This document shows, piece after piece, positions 23,201 to 35,200 of a stretch of 64,000 nt of DNA. Where the stretch lies: positions 83,891,086-83,955,085 of the forward strand of contig OX123190.2 in the NCBI GenBank assembly GCA_944739405.2, in the 5' to 3' direction. The DNA is from Euclidia mi (Eukaryota; Arthropoda; Insecta; Lepidoptera; Erebidae). The position numbers were made by a program, and so were the translations under genes. The notes beneath the pieces are model-generated. The model was not told the DNA's origin. It worked only from the letters and a program-made list of their open reading frames with translations, and ran no database searches. How positions within the stretch are numbered: the first letter of the stretch is position 1; every line of letters starts with the position of its first letter.

Positions 23201-26200
23201 TAATTTATTGTCTTCATAGTACAAAGGAGCAGACGACTAAGATTACTTACTTATGAAAAAATATTAATAGTAGTTAATCTTCGACGTTTACATGACGTGC
23301 TTTGATGCATAAAAATCTGTGGCGGAGCCCTTACTGTGTATAATAAATACATTACATATCTTAATATATAAAATCCTTGCGTTACTGACTGACTGACAGA
23401 CACGCTACAGCCGAAACTATTGGGCGCAGGAAGCTGAAATTTGGCATGTATGTTCCTTGGGGACCGTAGGAGTGCACTAAGAAGGGGTTTCCCGAAATTC
23501 CCACGGGATCGGCCAAAACGGGTAAATTTTAAAAAAATGCAGGCGTAGCTGCTGGCGTCCTCTAGTCATATTATATGGCTACAGGCGTCACAGAGATTTC
23601 TTTTATCTAAAGAAGTATCTTTACATAGATCAAGTCAAACGCAGTTTTTGGTTGGACTATTTTTATGTCTTAATTAATGGAGCTAATCGTGTAACAGGTG
23701 CCTATACATCTTATAATTAAGACCATCCGATCAAAAAGCCTAAAATAAGTATAGTTACAACGTAATAGACATAAAAAAACAATCTCCTACATAAAAACGA
23801 ACACTGTGCCTTGAACAAAAATCGAAAATGCTCTCCGCAAAAAGACGCTTCCAAGAAAAGACGAAGAAAAGACGCTTCAAAAATACTTTCAAAACCTCTT
23901 TCTACATCGACAAAGATACCTTGGTAGTCGGTGAAACAATGGATACTTACCTGACATTATAGTGTCAGCAAGTTTTCATTGTTTCAGTCTAGGAGGTTTC
24001 ATTAAGACTGAAAAGATAACATTTTTATGTGTTTTCTTAGTAATTATGAAAGCATTGTTTGCCTGACAAGAATTAAGTACTACATTAAAATTCCTACAAC
24101 GTACTCAGACGTTTTGTAGACGTCTTAGTCATTTCTTGAGTAAAATATTTGTATAATTAGGGTCAAATAAAATTAAATAAATAAAAGTTTTGCTTGTCTC
24201 TGAGGTCGTTTTGCGAACGATGTTGAATTGAATAAAGTGTTTTGTCTGTGGCTAAAGAGACAATGTTTCATTATATTTAGCTGTTTAATACAGTTTGTAT
24301 AGAATACCTAGGCAAAGTATGGTGCAGAACTTTTTAGCCATGCAATAATTGCCGAGGTATTGTGTTGGTATTGTAGAATACCGGATTATACAGATTATGT
24401 CGGTAACGTATGCAAATAAAAAAAATATTTGCCTTGGTGTAGATGCGCCTTTGTATGAAAATTCGGCCTCACATCTCAGAGTTGAGTGTGAACTATGTTT
24501 AAATGTCGGAAGGAAACAAATGAACAAACCTCTATTTAGTCTATGTGCAGAGTTTAACAGTCAGAATATTCAATCTATTCATGGATTTGAAACAATCTCA
24601 ACCACCGGCTGTCAAACTTGTAATACTGGCTCTAAACTTTACTAGTCTTATATAGAAGCAAAGCTATTTAGACCATCGTTTACAGTGGCCTACGAATGCT
24701 GCAATATTTCTATAATAGCACATCCAACCGATGCACCCGCTCTCTCCGTAGGGCTGCCGGCTAGGCTTAAGACTTTGTATTTTATGACCGGCTGATTAAG
24801 TGAACGAGGCTCCAGGCAATTCCACTTTACAGTTACTTTAAGTCTCGGGTTTATTGTCTTTGAAATAAGATGTGAAATAGAAGTTACAAAGATGGAAGGG
24901 TAATTAGGTATAAAAATATGACTGGTATGCTATTTATCTGTATATATAAATTTCTTAAGTTTGCCTCCGTGGTCCAGTGGATAGCGTATGCGACTGCTGA
25001 TCGGAGGTCCCGGGTTCGATTCCCGGATCTGGCAAAAGTGTAACTGGATTTTTCCGAATACTCAGTAGCAGCCCGGAGTCTGGTGATGAGCCCAGTAACG
25101 GCAATAGCCTCGCCCCCAATTACGGACCTAAAAATTTATGGCGAAATGTGGGTGTAATATTTACACCTCTGCCTATTCCTTCGGGGATACAGGCGTGAGA
25201 CTATAAATAAAATAAAGTTCTTGCGTTACTGACTGACTGACAGACAACGCACAACCAAGAACTATTGGGCGCAAGAAGCTGAAATTTGACATGAGTGTTC
25301 CTTGGGGACTTGACAAATCTGGTTAGAGGTAAAAATGGAACTCGGAGGCCCTCTTGGATGCAAGTAGGAAGGTGTTGATCAAAGCAATTGTGTTATGATC
25401 ATCACCGTTGGTTGGTTCGGCTATTAAAAGCAAAGCGATTATCTCTAGCGAGCATACACATGAATTCTATACTCGAGCACAAAACTATTCATGTATTAAC
25501 ATTCTGCTTAGTTGTGACAGCCCTATTACTAAGAAACAATCCTCTTGTTCGACGCAGAATGCATTTACCATTTGTAACGTGCAGACGGACAGCCGGCGCG
25601 GCGGCAGGAAGGGGGCATTACTGAGCTGCTAGCTGTACAATATATACTACTTGTACAGATAACAGAAATGTTCTATGTACCACTGGCTGGATAGTTGTAC
25701 ACGGTAGTTTGATGATAGTAAAATTATATTTATTATTGGATGGACTCTTTCGAGAACATAACGGAGAACTCTAAGACATACAGCTTTCTCACGATGTTTT
25801 CTTTCTCCGTTTAGCAGCGAATAGCAATTGAACACTCACATAACTTCGAAAAGTCTCTGAACCCGATATAGTCTGCCGACCAGTCTTTTTTAATATTCGC
25901 AAAATATTATTCAAGTAATTTTAAATACGAATTTCAGTTAACAAAGATGGCTGTACAATCGTTATCTCAATTACACGGACTAATGAACGTTGCCGCTGCA
26001 TCCTCGGTACAGCGCTCCTGTCGAAACAGCTGTGCTGGCTGCTACGCAAATTTAACGCCCTAAAGCTCTTGTCACACGGAGAGCGTGAATGGGTGTAATG
26101 TTCATGTTACGTGGTCAACACCTTCTATCGTTATGGTAAGCTTTGGTTAGCTACGGTTTTATTGTAATATAAAACAGTTTGCGATGGTCATTGCAGGGTT

Positions 26201-29200
26201 ACCTGATTGCTGGAACAAATACATGGCGCTAATAGCGCACACAGTACAGAAAATATGCCGACGTGAAAGGGCACTTTCATGGCGATTTTATAGCCGATAT
26301 CAGACTTGTCAAAAACTATTTATTATTTGCGCTAGGACTACCTATACTCTAGTGTCGTTGCTTTATAGCATTCGATACTAATAAAGATCTAATAAAGAGT
26401 TCATCAGTTGTCCGTGTGGTGACAGATTAAGAATACGGAATGTCACCACTCCATATCATCCCATGGGTGTCGTAAGAGCCGACAGAGGGAGCATATTATG
26501 CAGAGAACAGCACTGTAAGAGAAGGAAAACTTGATACAAACCCTATACCAACCCGTTTTGCCAGCGTGGTATAGTAGGCCAATTCCTCCTTTCAAAGGAG
26601 AGGCCTAGTCCAGCAGTGGACTGTTAAAGGCTGGTTATGATGAAAGAGTTCATCTATATGTTGGGACGGGCTAATCTCTGGAACTACCAGTTGGATTTAT
26701 ACGATAAGCTATGTATAACTCACTGTGTAGAACATAAGGAGAAGCTTAATGCCAACGGTGGACAGCGAAAGACTATAGAGGATGAAATATCACGCTAAGA
26801 TCTTAGGAACTGTCCAAAAAGAATAAGAACCGTCTTTAGAACTAAACTTCTTCAGTTTAGTTCTAAAGACGGTGTGATGGGTGAAACTGCGGGGCACAGC
26901 TACAATGTTGTAGAAGCACGCCAAAAAACATGAAAAACGTTAATTTTGGATGTCGAACCAACGCTCTCTGTCTGACGAAGCCTTAACCTACCCACGCTCT
27001 CCCAGACCCAATTACCGAACACACAATAACGTTAATTGAAAATTGTATATTTTTGCTACCAACATCTGCGCTACGTAGAAAAGGTGATCTCAGCGCGATA
27101 ACTTTACCAAGAATCATTCGATGAAATGGCCTGTAAATGTTTATTTATATAAATTGTGATTGCAATAGTCTTAATGGGTCTTACATAACTATTATGTAAT
27201 TGGAATTGAATTACTTCAGTAGATTTCAGGTCTTTTCTTACGCAATTAATAAAATATGAACGCCTTCTCTCTTTTTAAACTAAAATAGATGATGTTATCT
27301 GGCGAAATGCGGGTATCCTTTACTGGCATTTACTTTAACAAAAACTGTATAAGTGAAACTTTGTGAGGTTTTTAGGAAACTACCCTCCCCTGTATAAATT
27401 CTTCTTAGTTTGGTGATAATCTTCCGCAACCCGTGGACATAGTTCTTACAGCTATGATTTGTTGCAACGTGATAATGATTGGGAGTTTTAAATTTTCGTA
27501 ATATCATGCTCCCTGAAGGTAATAGATGTTTTTCTAAACAACAAAATCGTGTAAGATACTGTTTATAAATGCAAATAAAAACCTAATCAGTAATTTATAA
27601 AATTAAAATGATGTTAAATTTTTACTTAATGTTGCCAATATAAAACACGATGTTCGTTCCCCCTGGCCGTTACGCAGCGAAAATCCGGCCACAGATAATA
27701 AAGAAAATATCTTTAATACCCATCAGCCATGAACGAGTTAATAGCCGTTAAAATAATTTATATTCCATTATCCGAGAGCTTTCAACGATTTTAGCGCTTT
27801 CATATTTTTATAATGCTGCATTTATAGGATAGCGTTCCACCTTTCATTTCAGTGTTATGATATGTTTATGGGTGCGTCAACCTGCTACTGAGGCATAAAC
27901 ATTGTGTAGACTTCTTCAAGATAAATAAAAGATAAGAAGCTATGGCTTTATGACAGTAAAATCAAACAAATTTCACTTCGCCCAAGTGTCGTACCTCAAG
28001 GTATCACTATAGGACCACACTATTCACAAAGAAGTCAAACAAAGCCTGCCGAATTTTAACGTCAATCTCATAAAATACTCAACTGAGTGACATTGAATAT
28101 GCTATTTATAGATAGATAGAAATACCTCGTTATTTTTCAAATCTTTGAAATACTTTTTACTTCTTTATTGAGTGAAATATTGTAGACGTTTGACTGCTTC
28201 GTTATCGGCAACGCTACAAACTTAAGTTTAATATATTTTGGTCTGAGATCTTTTTGACGCGGATAAGTTGCTGTATTGAGACGTATAAATTATTCGATAT
28301 TTTTTTATGAGAAAGATCTCTTTACTATCTCATCAAAAATAAAGAGCCATGTTTGAAGGATAACAACAAAACATTGGTTGCTTGTAGATTTTTTGTTTTA
28401 AGTGAAGCAAACCAAAGTTTGAACACAAATGTTGATACTTTTTTAAAGCGACATATGTATATTGTTTAATATTTTACATGTTATTTAATTTTTTTGTGAT
28501 ATTGTTATGTAAAAGCTTTAGGATCTCTCACTCTAGGAGGTACCAAAGCCGTAAGTATATTTATCATAAGTCTGTGTATTCTTTCGAAAGTGTATTTACC
28601 CATAGTCAACGATCTGTTGACATGGTGTTTCCCACGAGAGTTCCTAACGGGATGTATGGCCAACAGGACACCCGCACGAAACACAACTTCCGCGTCTGCA
28701 CATACTCGTCGCCGACGTTCTGCGACCATTGCGGGTCTCTGCTGTACGGCCTCATCCACCAGGGCCTCAAGTGTCAAGGTACCTGCGGACAAGGAACCAC
28801 TAACGCTTGGACATGCTTTGTGTTCTAGAACTCTCTTTCAGATTGGTGATGGTGCTTTCTGCTAATGCTTTTTTAATTTGTTTGTGTCCGTAGCCTCTTC
28901 TCTGTAGGTCATGATTAGGTTCTTCGGGGTTATGTTCGTATGTTTCCAATGCTTTATTAATCTAATCTTTATCATTGCAAAGGCGGCCTACGCTCCTCAC
29001 AAATGGAACACATGGACGTTCCTTGCTCCAACTTTTTGTGACCACTGCGGTACTTTACTCCATGGTCTCGCACACCAGGGATTTAAATGCGGAGGTATAT
29101 TATAGAATTGTCTTTAGAATGAAACTAACAAGAGGAAACTAGTTCCTGGATAGCGAATGCTTTAACACAAGACGAAATGTATGCCTTTGCAACTAAAAGA

Positions 29201-32200
29201 ATATATGTTGTCAGCACAGATCGGTACCACGTCCACGATATAAATACCTGTTTAGTGAGACAAAGAGAATCCTATGCACGTGTCTGGATCGTGAGTAAAT
29301 GTGTCATTTGAAACTGTCTCAACTATTAATGGAGAAGTTCCCTCGTAGGTGCGCCCAACAAATTGAACTTGCTTCTGTTTATTATATTTGTTTGTTTGTG
29401 TTCTGTGTCTGTACGTGTCTGTCTTCTGTGTGTGTTCAGTCGACTGCTCGTTTTGTTTGCAGACTATGAAAGCACGTCTTCACTAATGCACATAGTTAGA
29501 GTAAACTACTATTTATGATTGAATTTAAACGAACAATTTATTGTACAGTCTTGTTGTATTAAAGACTTTAGTTTGTTTGGAACTATCAGTTTATTTATTT
29601 GTACTAACTCTCCAAATTAACAATGGTTGGTAGATTTGCATTACTAACCTATTTGCATAGTTATAGTGACCACAAACAACCACCTCGTTGTAATTGTAAC
29701 TGTCCACACCAAGCCAAAATGTCGCCGCAATGTAAAATAGATCATGCGGTTGCTGGTTTATTAATGTGCTGCAATGTTCAGTAATTTGCATACAGTTTTG
29801 ACACGTGTATTGGTAGCACTCGTGTTGACAAATAGGGATGTAACACGAATTAATCGCAAGGCATGTCGTGATAAAGTTTACGCGGCATTCGATGACAAAC
29901 TAATATATTGATCACTTTTCAAATTCATGGTTCATTGCAGATTTACAAACATGAACTTTACTTAAAATAGACGTTGCTTCAGAAAGCATTGAACTAAAGG
30001 AACTGTCGCGCTTAAATAGAGTCGCAGCAGGAAGAATTTGCCTAAAAAGTACGTCGTAATTTACATTCTGGCTGTTATTTGGGCTTGGTGTAGCCACTTT
30101 TATACCTTACAAGCGCGTTTCTGTCTCCGTTAATAAGCGTCATGTTACTTTATGAAACTTTTCTTGAATATCAACTTGGAGAAAAATGTATAGTAGGTAC
30201 ACTAAATTTAATAAAATTTGCTCTGTATATTATTTTCCGATATATATTACTCATACCCTAGTTCTATCGCTATCGGACAAACTAGTTATGAAACGTTCAA
30301 TATTTATCGAAACATTGGCAAACAGATACTTTATTAAATTTTTGAGATGGTTTTATAAAATTGAATGTGACGTGGAATCTGTAGTTTAGACAATAATGTT
30401 GTTATATTAAAGTAAACTGGGACTGAGATTTCAGTTTAAGTTATAATTGATAACTTATATTAAAGATTTCAGAGGCAACTTTACGTGAAATCTGCGATGT
30501 TAGAAGTTGTTTATCTCGCATGTTCGGTGGGCTCATTTTATTAATTACTGCGAGGCGGTTGCTTTACTCTCTTAATATTATAATTATTCTGAGATATTAA
30601 TATGTTTATGCGCACTCCGTTTTCGTTTACACGCTTCGTTTCGTACCTTTGCTTACGCCTGCTGTGTTTGACTGAATTTATTTAACGTGTTTCTTACGCA
30701 TGACTGCTATTTTATTATTGAATTTTCGTTTTTAATCTTCTTTTTTTGCTTTTTGTTGTCTGTGTGTATTGTTTTGAACTATTTCCTATATGTAACAGTA
30801 TGGCTGTACTAGCGGTTTATTGTCAATGATTTTAGAGATTGATACAAAATATAACAACTAAGTATGTTAAATAATCTATACCCTATACTGTTACATTTGG
30901 AAATAGACTATCTTATTTTGCATTCTGATGTTTTAGAAAATTGTCGATATAAATTGTTGTTGTAGCTCGTTCTTTACGTTATCTTTTTCTATTATTAAAT
31001 GTTTAACTATGTCGTACTGAGATCATTTACATCTTGTAAGATATATAGACAGTTTGACACAAGTAAGTACAAACATGACCTAATAAATATATAATTAGAT
31101 AAATGAAAATAGTATTGTAAACATCAGAAATAAATCAGATACTTTCTTAAATTAAATTCATCCCAATATAAAAAAATAATTATTTAAAATTAATAAAAAT
31201 ATATTTTAACATAAAAATAAAAGAAATTATTCGATCTCCCGACGTTTCGCACAAGCTTACGTCAAAGTCCTGTGATGTCTACGCACGTTGCTCCGAGCTT
31301 ATACCCCAGGTGATAGTATAAAGTATAAGTATAACATGTGTATAACTGCAGCATGCGACATGAACGTGCACAAGCGGTGCGAGGAGTCTGTGCCGAATCT
31401 GTGCGGGTGCGATCACACCGAGCGGCGAGGACGGATCCAACTCACCGTGTCTACGCAGGGGAATAAGCTCACTGTTGAAGGTATTCTATCATAAGAGTAC
31501 TATACAACTAGCTATTTACTTTTTATACCACCATCACCATCTGGTGACAGTTCTCTTTACTGTATTGTGAATCTTCACAATACAGTAAAGAGAACTGTCT
31601 GATGGTGTACTCTACAAGGCAGATATTCTCTGCATGAAATGCCTTATCAGTGGAAACACTCAAAGGAATAGCTTATTGTCTCTAGAGTACTCTAGACAGA
31701 TTGCCATGTGGCAGAAAACAAAAGAAAGAAAAGATAATTATTATCAGCCACTGCTGGGGCATATGACAAGGGTGAGGCCATTATCAATCACGCTGGTCGA
31801 ATGTGGGTTAGCAGAATCCCTAGCTTTGTTTCGATTAGACTTAGGCACTTTTTTCATGGTAGTAGAGCCTTGCTGATTTCAGCATGAATGGGCCGGCTCG
31901 ACCGGGGAAGCACTACGCTCTCACAGAAAATCGACGTAAAGTAACAATACCTAAACTGTTGCGTTTCGTCCGTTGAGTGAGAGTGCTGGAGGCCCTATCC
32001 CTATTCCTTCTCCCTCATCCCACTTCTCATCCTATCCCTTTTCCCAACCCCAAGGGGCGGCAACGCACTTGTAACTCCTGTAGTGTTGCTTGTGTCCATG
32101 GGCGGCAGTAATTGCTTGCCATCAGGCGATCCGTCTGCTCGATTGCCGCCTGTTGTTATAAAAAAAAATCATAAAAAATACCTTTAATAATGGCGCGTTC

Positions 32201-35200
32201 ATGAATAGCAGCGGCGGCGGCGGCGGTCGCTAGCGGCAGCGATTTCGATGTTCATTTCGCGCTCTACTCCGCTGCTGCCGATGACGCGATAGGTCGTATA
32301 ATTGACTCCTAGCTTACCTACGTACCTAACTCTACTCGTACAACCTGTATTTACGAACATACCATACTTTCAGGACAATTATGATCAAAATTATTATTTA
32401 TCGTATTCGTATAATTTCTCTTTTTATGTGTGTTTCTTAACGAAAAATACACCGAGAGTTAAAGTAATTCGATAAAATCTAAAACTATTTTACTTATATT
32501 CTTTTAGTGAAGCAAGGCCGAAACCTGATCCCGATGGACCCGAACGGTCTGTCGGACCCGTACGTGAAGATGAAGCTGATCCCGGACTCGGACAACGTGA
32601 AGAAAAAAACCAAGACGATCCGCTCGACGCTCAACCCCGTGTGGAACGAGACCCTGACCTTCGAGCTGAAGGCAGAGGACAAGGACAGGAGACTTCTGAT
32701 CGAGGTAAATTATCATAATCATCATCAGCTCTATATACTGTCCCACTGCTGGGCAAGGGCCTCTTCTCACTATGAGAAGGGTAAGACCATAATCCATGCT
32801 GGCCTAGTGCGTGTTGGCAGACTTCACATGTCTTTCGAGAAAATTATGGAGAACTCTCAAGCATGCAGGTCAAGCGATAATTACCAATTTAATAATAGCT
32901 GGTAACAGAGGTAAATTATGTTTTAGACAAATTCATTTATTTTTCACGTACGCTCTTACAAAATCTGTATACATATATTTTTTTTGCGTTACTGACTGAC
33001 TAACAGACAAAGCACAGCAAAAACTATAGAGTTTAAGAAGCTCAAATTCGGCTTGTATGATCCTTGGGGGGGAACCACTCGGAAAATCCCTTCAAACTGC
33101 ACCCCCTTTGAAGGGATTTCCCGAAAATGTGTTGTCCCACTTGATCGGCCAAAAACGGTTAAATTACAATAAAATATGTAGGCTTAGCTGCCGGCATCCT
33201 CTAGACTCTAGTACATTATAACTGGCGAACAGTATGTAAATTAAAATTGTACGTGGACATTGTTCTTTGTTCTGCTACTCGACTCGCTAAGCTAACATTA
33301 CGTTGCCTGAGTTTTACTGACGCATTACCAGAAAAGGTATTGTGATGTTTTAGAGCTGACAAACTAAATTTGTTGCTTATTTGTTTCCGTCCTCTTTCTA
33401 GTCGGACTTCAGACCTGTGATTTCTATTAATGTAGGTTTTCAGATGCATCGATTTTATAACAACGTGTAGAGACACTGCAATTAATTGGAAGATGCGTCA
33501 AGTAGATAGCTTATATTTCAAACTTTTGTAAATACATACATAGACTCACGCCTGTTTCCTGAAGGGGCAGGCAGAGACTACTGAATGCCATTTGCCACTA
33601 TCCGAACATATCTATCTTGTTTCAGTCCACCTTTTGTAATTAGTTATTTCCAAAACCATTATGTGCGCATTAAGCGTGGTCAGTATTCCTATCTAATTAT
33701 TAAAAAAGAAAAGAAATGTCAGGTAATTAAAATATACCTTTTAACATTGTAACTTCCCAAAAAGCTTTTGTAATAATATTTAATTTTAACGAAAAGATAG
33801 AATAACTTTGTATTTGTAGCTTTTAATATGAGTTCAAAGAATTAGATCATTTAATATTAAAATAAAGTTATAATACAATTTGCTCCCGGCGTACTTGCAA
33901 ATGAGTTCATAATGACCCTCATTTACGAATCCACTTTGGACTGAACTATTCATAATATATTAAATTTCCCATTAGCCCTATTCATCTATCATTATGCCGA
34001 GGCTTAGAGAACACGTGTCCAAATGAAATGCTGAACATAACTGTTATACATGCCTTCTAAAATTCGGCGAATTGAAATTTTACCTTTTTCATTTTCATTT
34101 CCATGTTTAATTCGCAAACACAGAATATGTATGAATTTATCATTGGACGTGCCGCTATTTCATGAACCTACTAAAGGAATATTTTCATCGCAAATCCCGT
34201 GGTTTTAGATGCCTTCCAATTATGAGTCTCGGGTTCTATTCAACAATAAGACCTTACAGAGTGAACATCTTATAATCGCTGGTGGCCAGGTAATACATGA
34301 TTATATGTCAAGCTTCTGGCAAACAAATAGTGTGTCAGACTAAATAAACTTAGCATGTTCTAGTGTAATTGATTCGTCATTACGTTCAGGAACATCTATG
34401 ACATACATACATACATACATAGACTCACGCCTGTTTCCCCGAAGGGGTAGGCAGAGGCATATTTAACGCCCACGTTTCGCCAGTGTTTTGATCCCACGTA
34501 ATAGGTGGCGAGCCTATTGCCGCTTATCGGGATATTTTGTTTGCCAGAGCCTCGTCCGTTGATCGGCAGGTGCACCACTTGCAGGTGAGGTTGGCTTGGG
34601 ACCCTAAGTTCTTACCTAATCTTACGAAATACTTAACATTAATCAGACACTTTAGACTCTAACAAAGCAGAGTGATCTTCGATTGAAATCACCAACAGCG
34701 GGCAAAAATCATACTCGAAATCTTCTTCCAGCAGGCAAAAGACAGCCAAATATCATACTCGGCATATTGTTCCAGATATGGGACTGGGACCGCACCTCCC
34801 GCAACGACTTCATGGGATCGCTCTCCTTCGGTATATCCGAGCTGATGAAGGCGCCCGCTGACGGCTGGTTCAAGCTGCTCACTCAGGAGGAAGGCGAGTT
34901 CTACAACGTGCCCGTGCCTGAAGAGGGCACGGACTTGGCCCAGCTCAAGAACCAGATGCGAGCGACTAGTGTGGGCGCCCGGCGACCGCCGCCGCCGCCC
35001 GACCGCGAGGTGCCGCATAACATGGCCGCCGCTGATGTCATCAGGGCCTCCGATTTCAACTTCATCATGGTGCTCGGCAAAGGATCTTTTGGCAAGGTAT
35101 AGCAAATGAAATAAAAAAATTGAGGGCAAAATTTGGTATTTGTGACTCATATGATTAACTGCCGGATTCAATATCCAATCAAAGTCAAAGTCAAGTCAAA

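Larger units (their letters stand above)
19514..28666 (+). other. PKC intron of 9.2 kb
   Basis: It contains a PIF/Harbinger-type MITE (20870-21299), a hAT-type MITE (22032-22555), Helitron-like copies (23359, 25212), a full tRNA-derived SINE (24963), repeat copy B (26412), a perfect hairpin (26829-26873) and a LINE/SINE fragment at 25737. No extra exon was recognised. Confidence 0.75.
31481..32507 (+). other. PKC intron with SINE and hairpin
   Basis: It holds the hairpin 31535-31607, a second SINE family at 31884-32168 and a GGC-rich microsatellite at about 32208-32225. Confidence 0.75.
32705..34775 (+). other. PKC intron with abutting repeat
   Basis: A common repeat (32710-32875) begins within about 6 nt of the donor. 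A diverged Helitron-like copy (32972-33204), a SINE-tail fragment (33538-33605) and SINE-related copy 2 (34405-34613) follow. Confidence 0.75.

Noticed and set aside
24963..25035. Possible functional tRNA gene
   Set aside because: It is the head of a repeated SINE with body and tail attached; the cloverleaf is not convincing.
26829..26873. Candidate microRNA hairpin
   Set aside because: A perfect stem without bulges and a very short loop is unlike a typical animal pre-miRNA; treated as an inverted duplication.
28505..28792. 95-codon minus-strand frame over PKC exon A
   Set aside because: Shadow of the C1B exon; codon bias and conservation lie on the plus strand.
28478..28828. Plus-strand frame extending PKC exon A upstream with its own ATG
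   Set aside because: The extension has no C1 similarity, and the in-phase acceptor at 28666 gives the exact 112-nt length shared with exon B.
9488..33204. CRISPR-like series of about 200-bp repeats
   Set aside because: Copies are kilobases apart, in both orientations and in a eukaryotic genome; they are transposons.
34689..35171. 160-codon open frame on the minus strand
   Set aside because: It is the antisense shadow of the GC-rich PKC exon 34776-35096 and shows no domain of its own.
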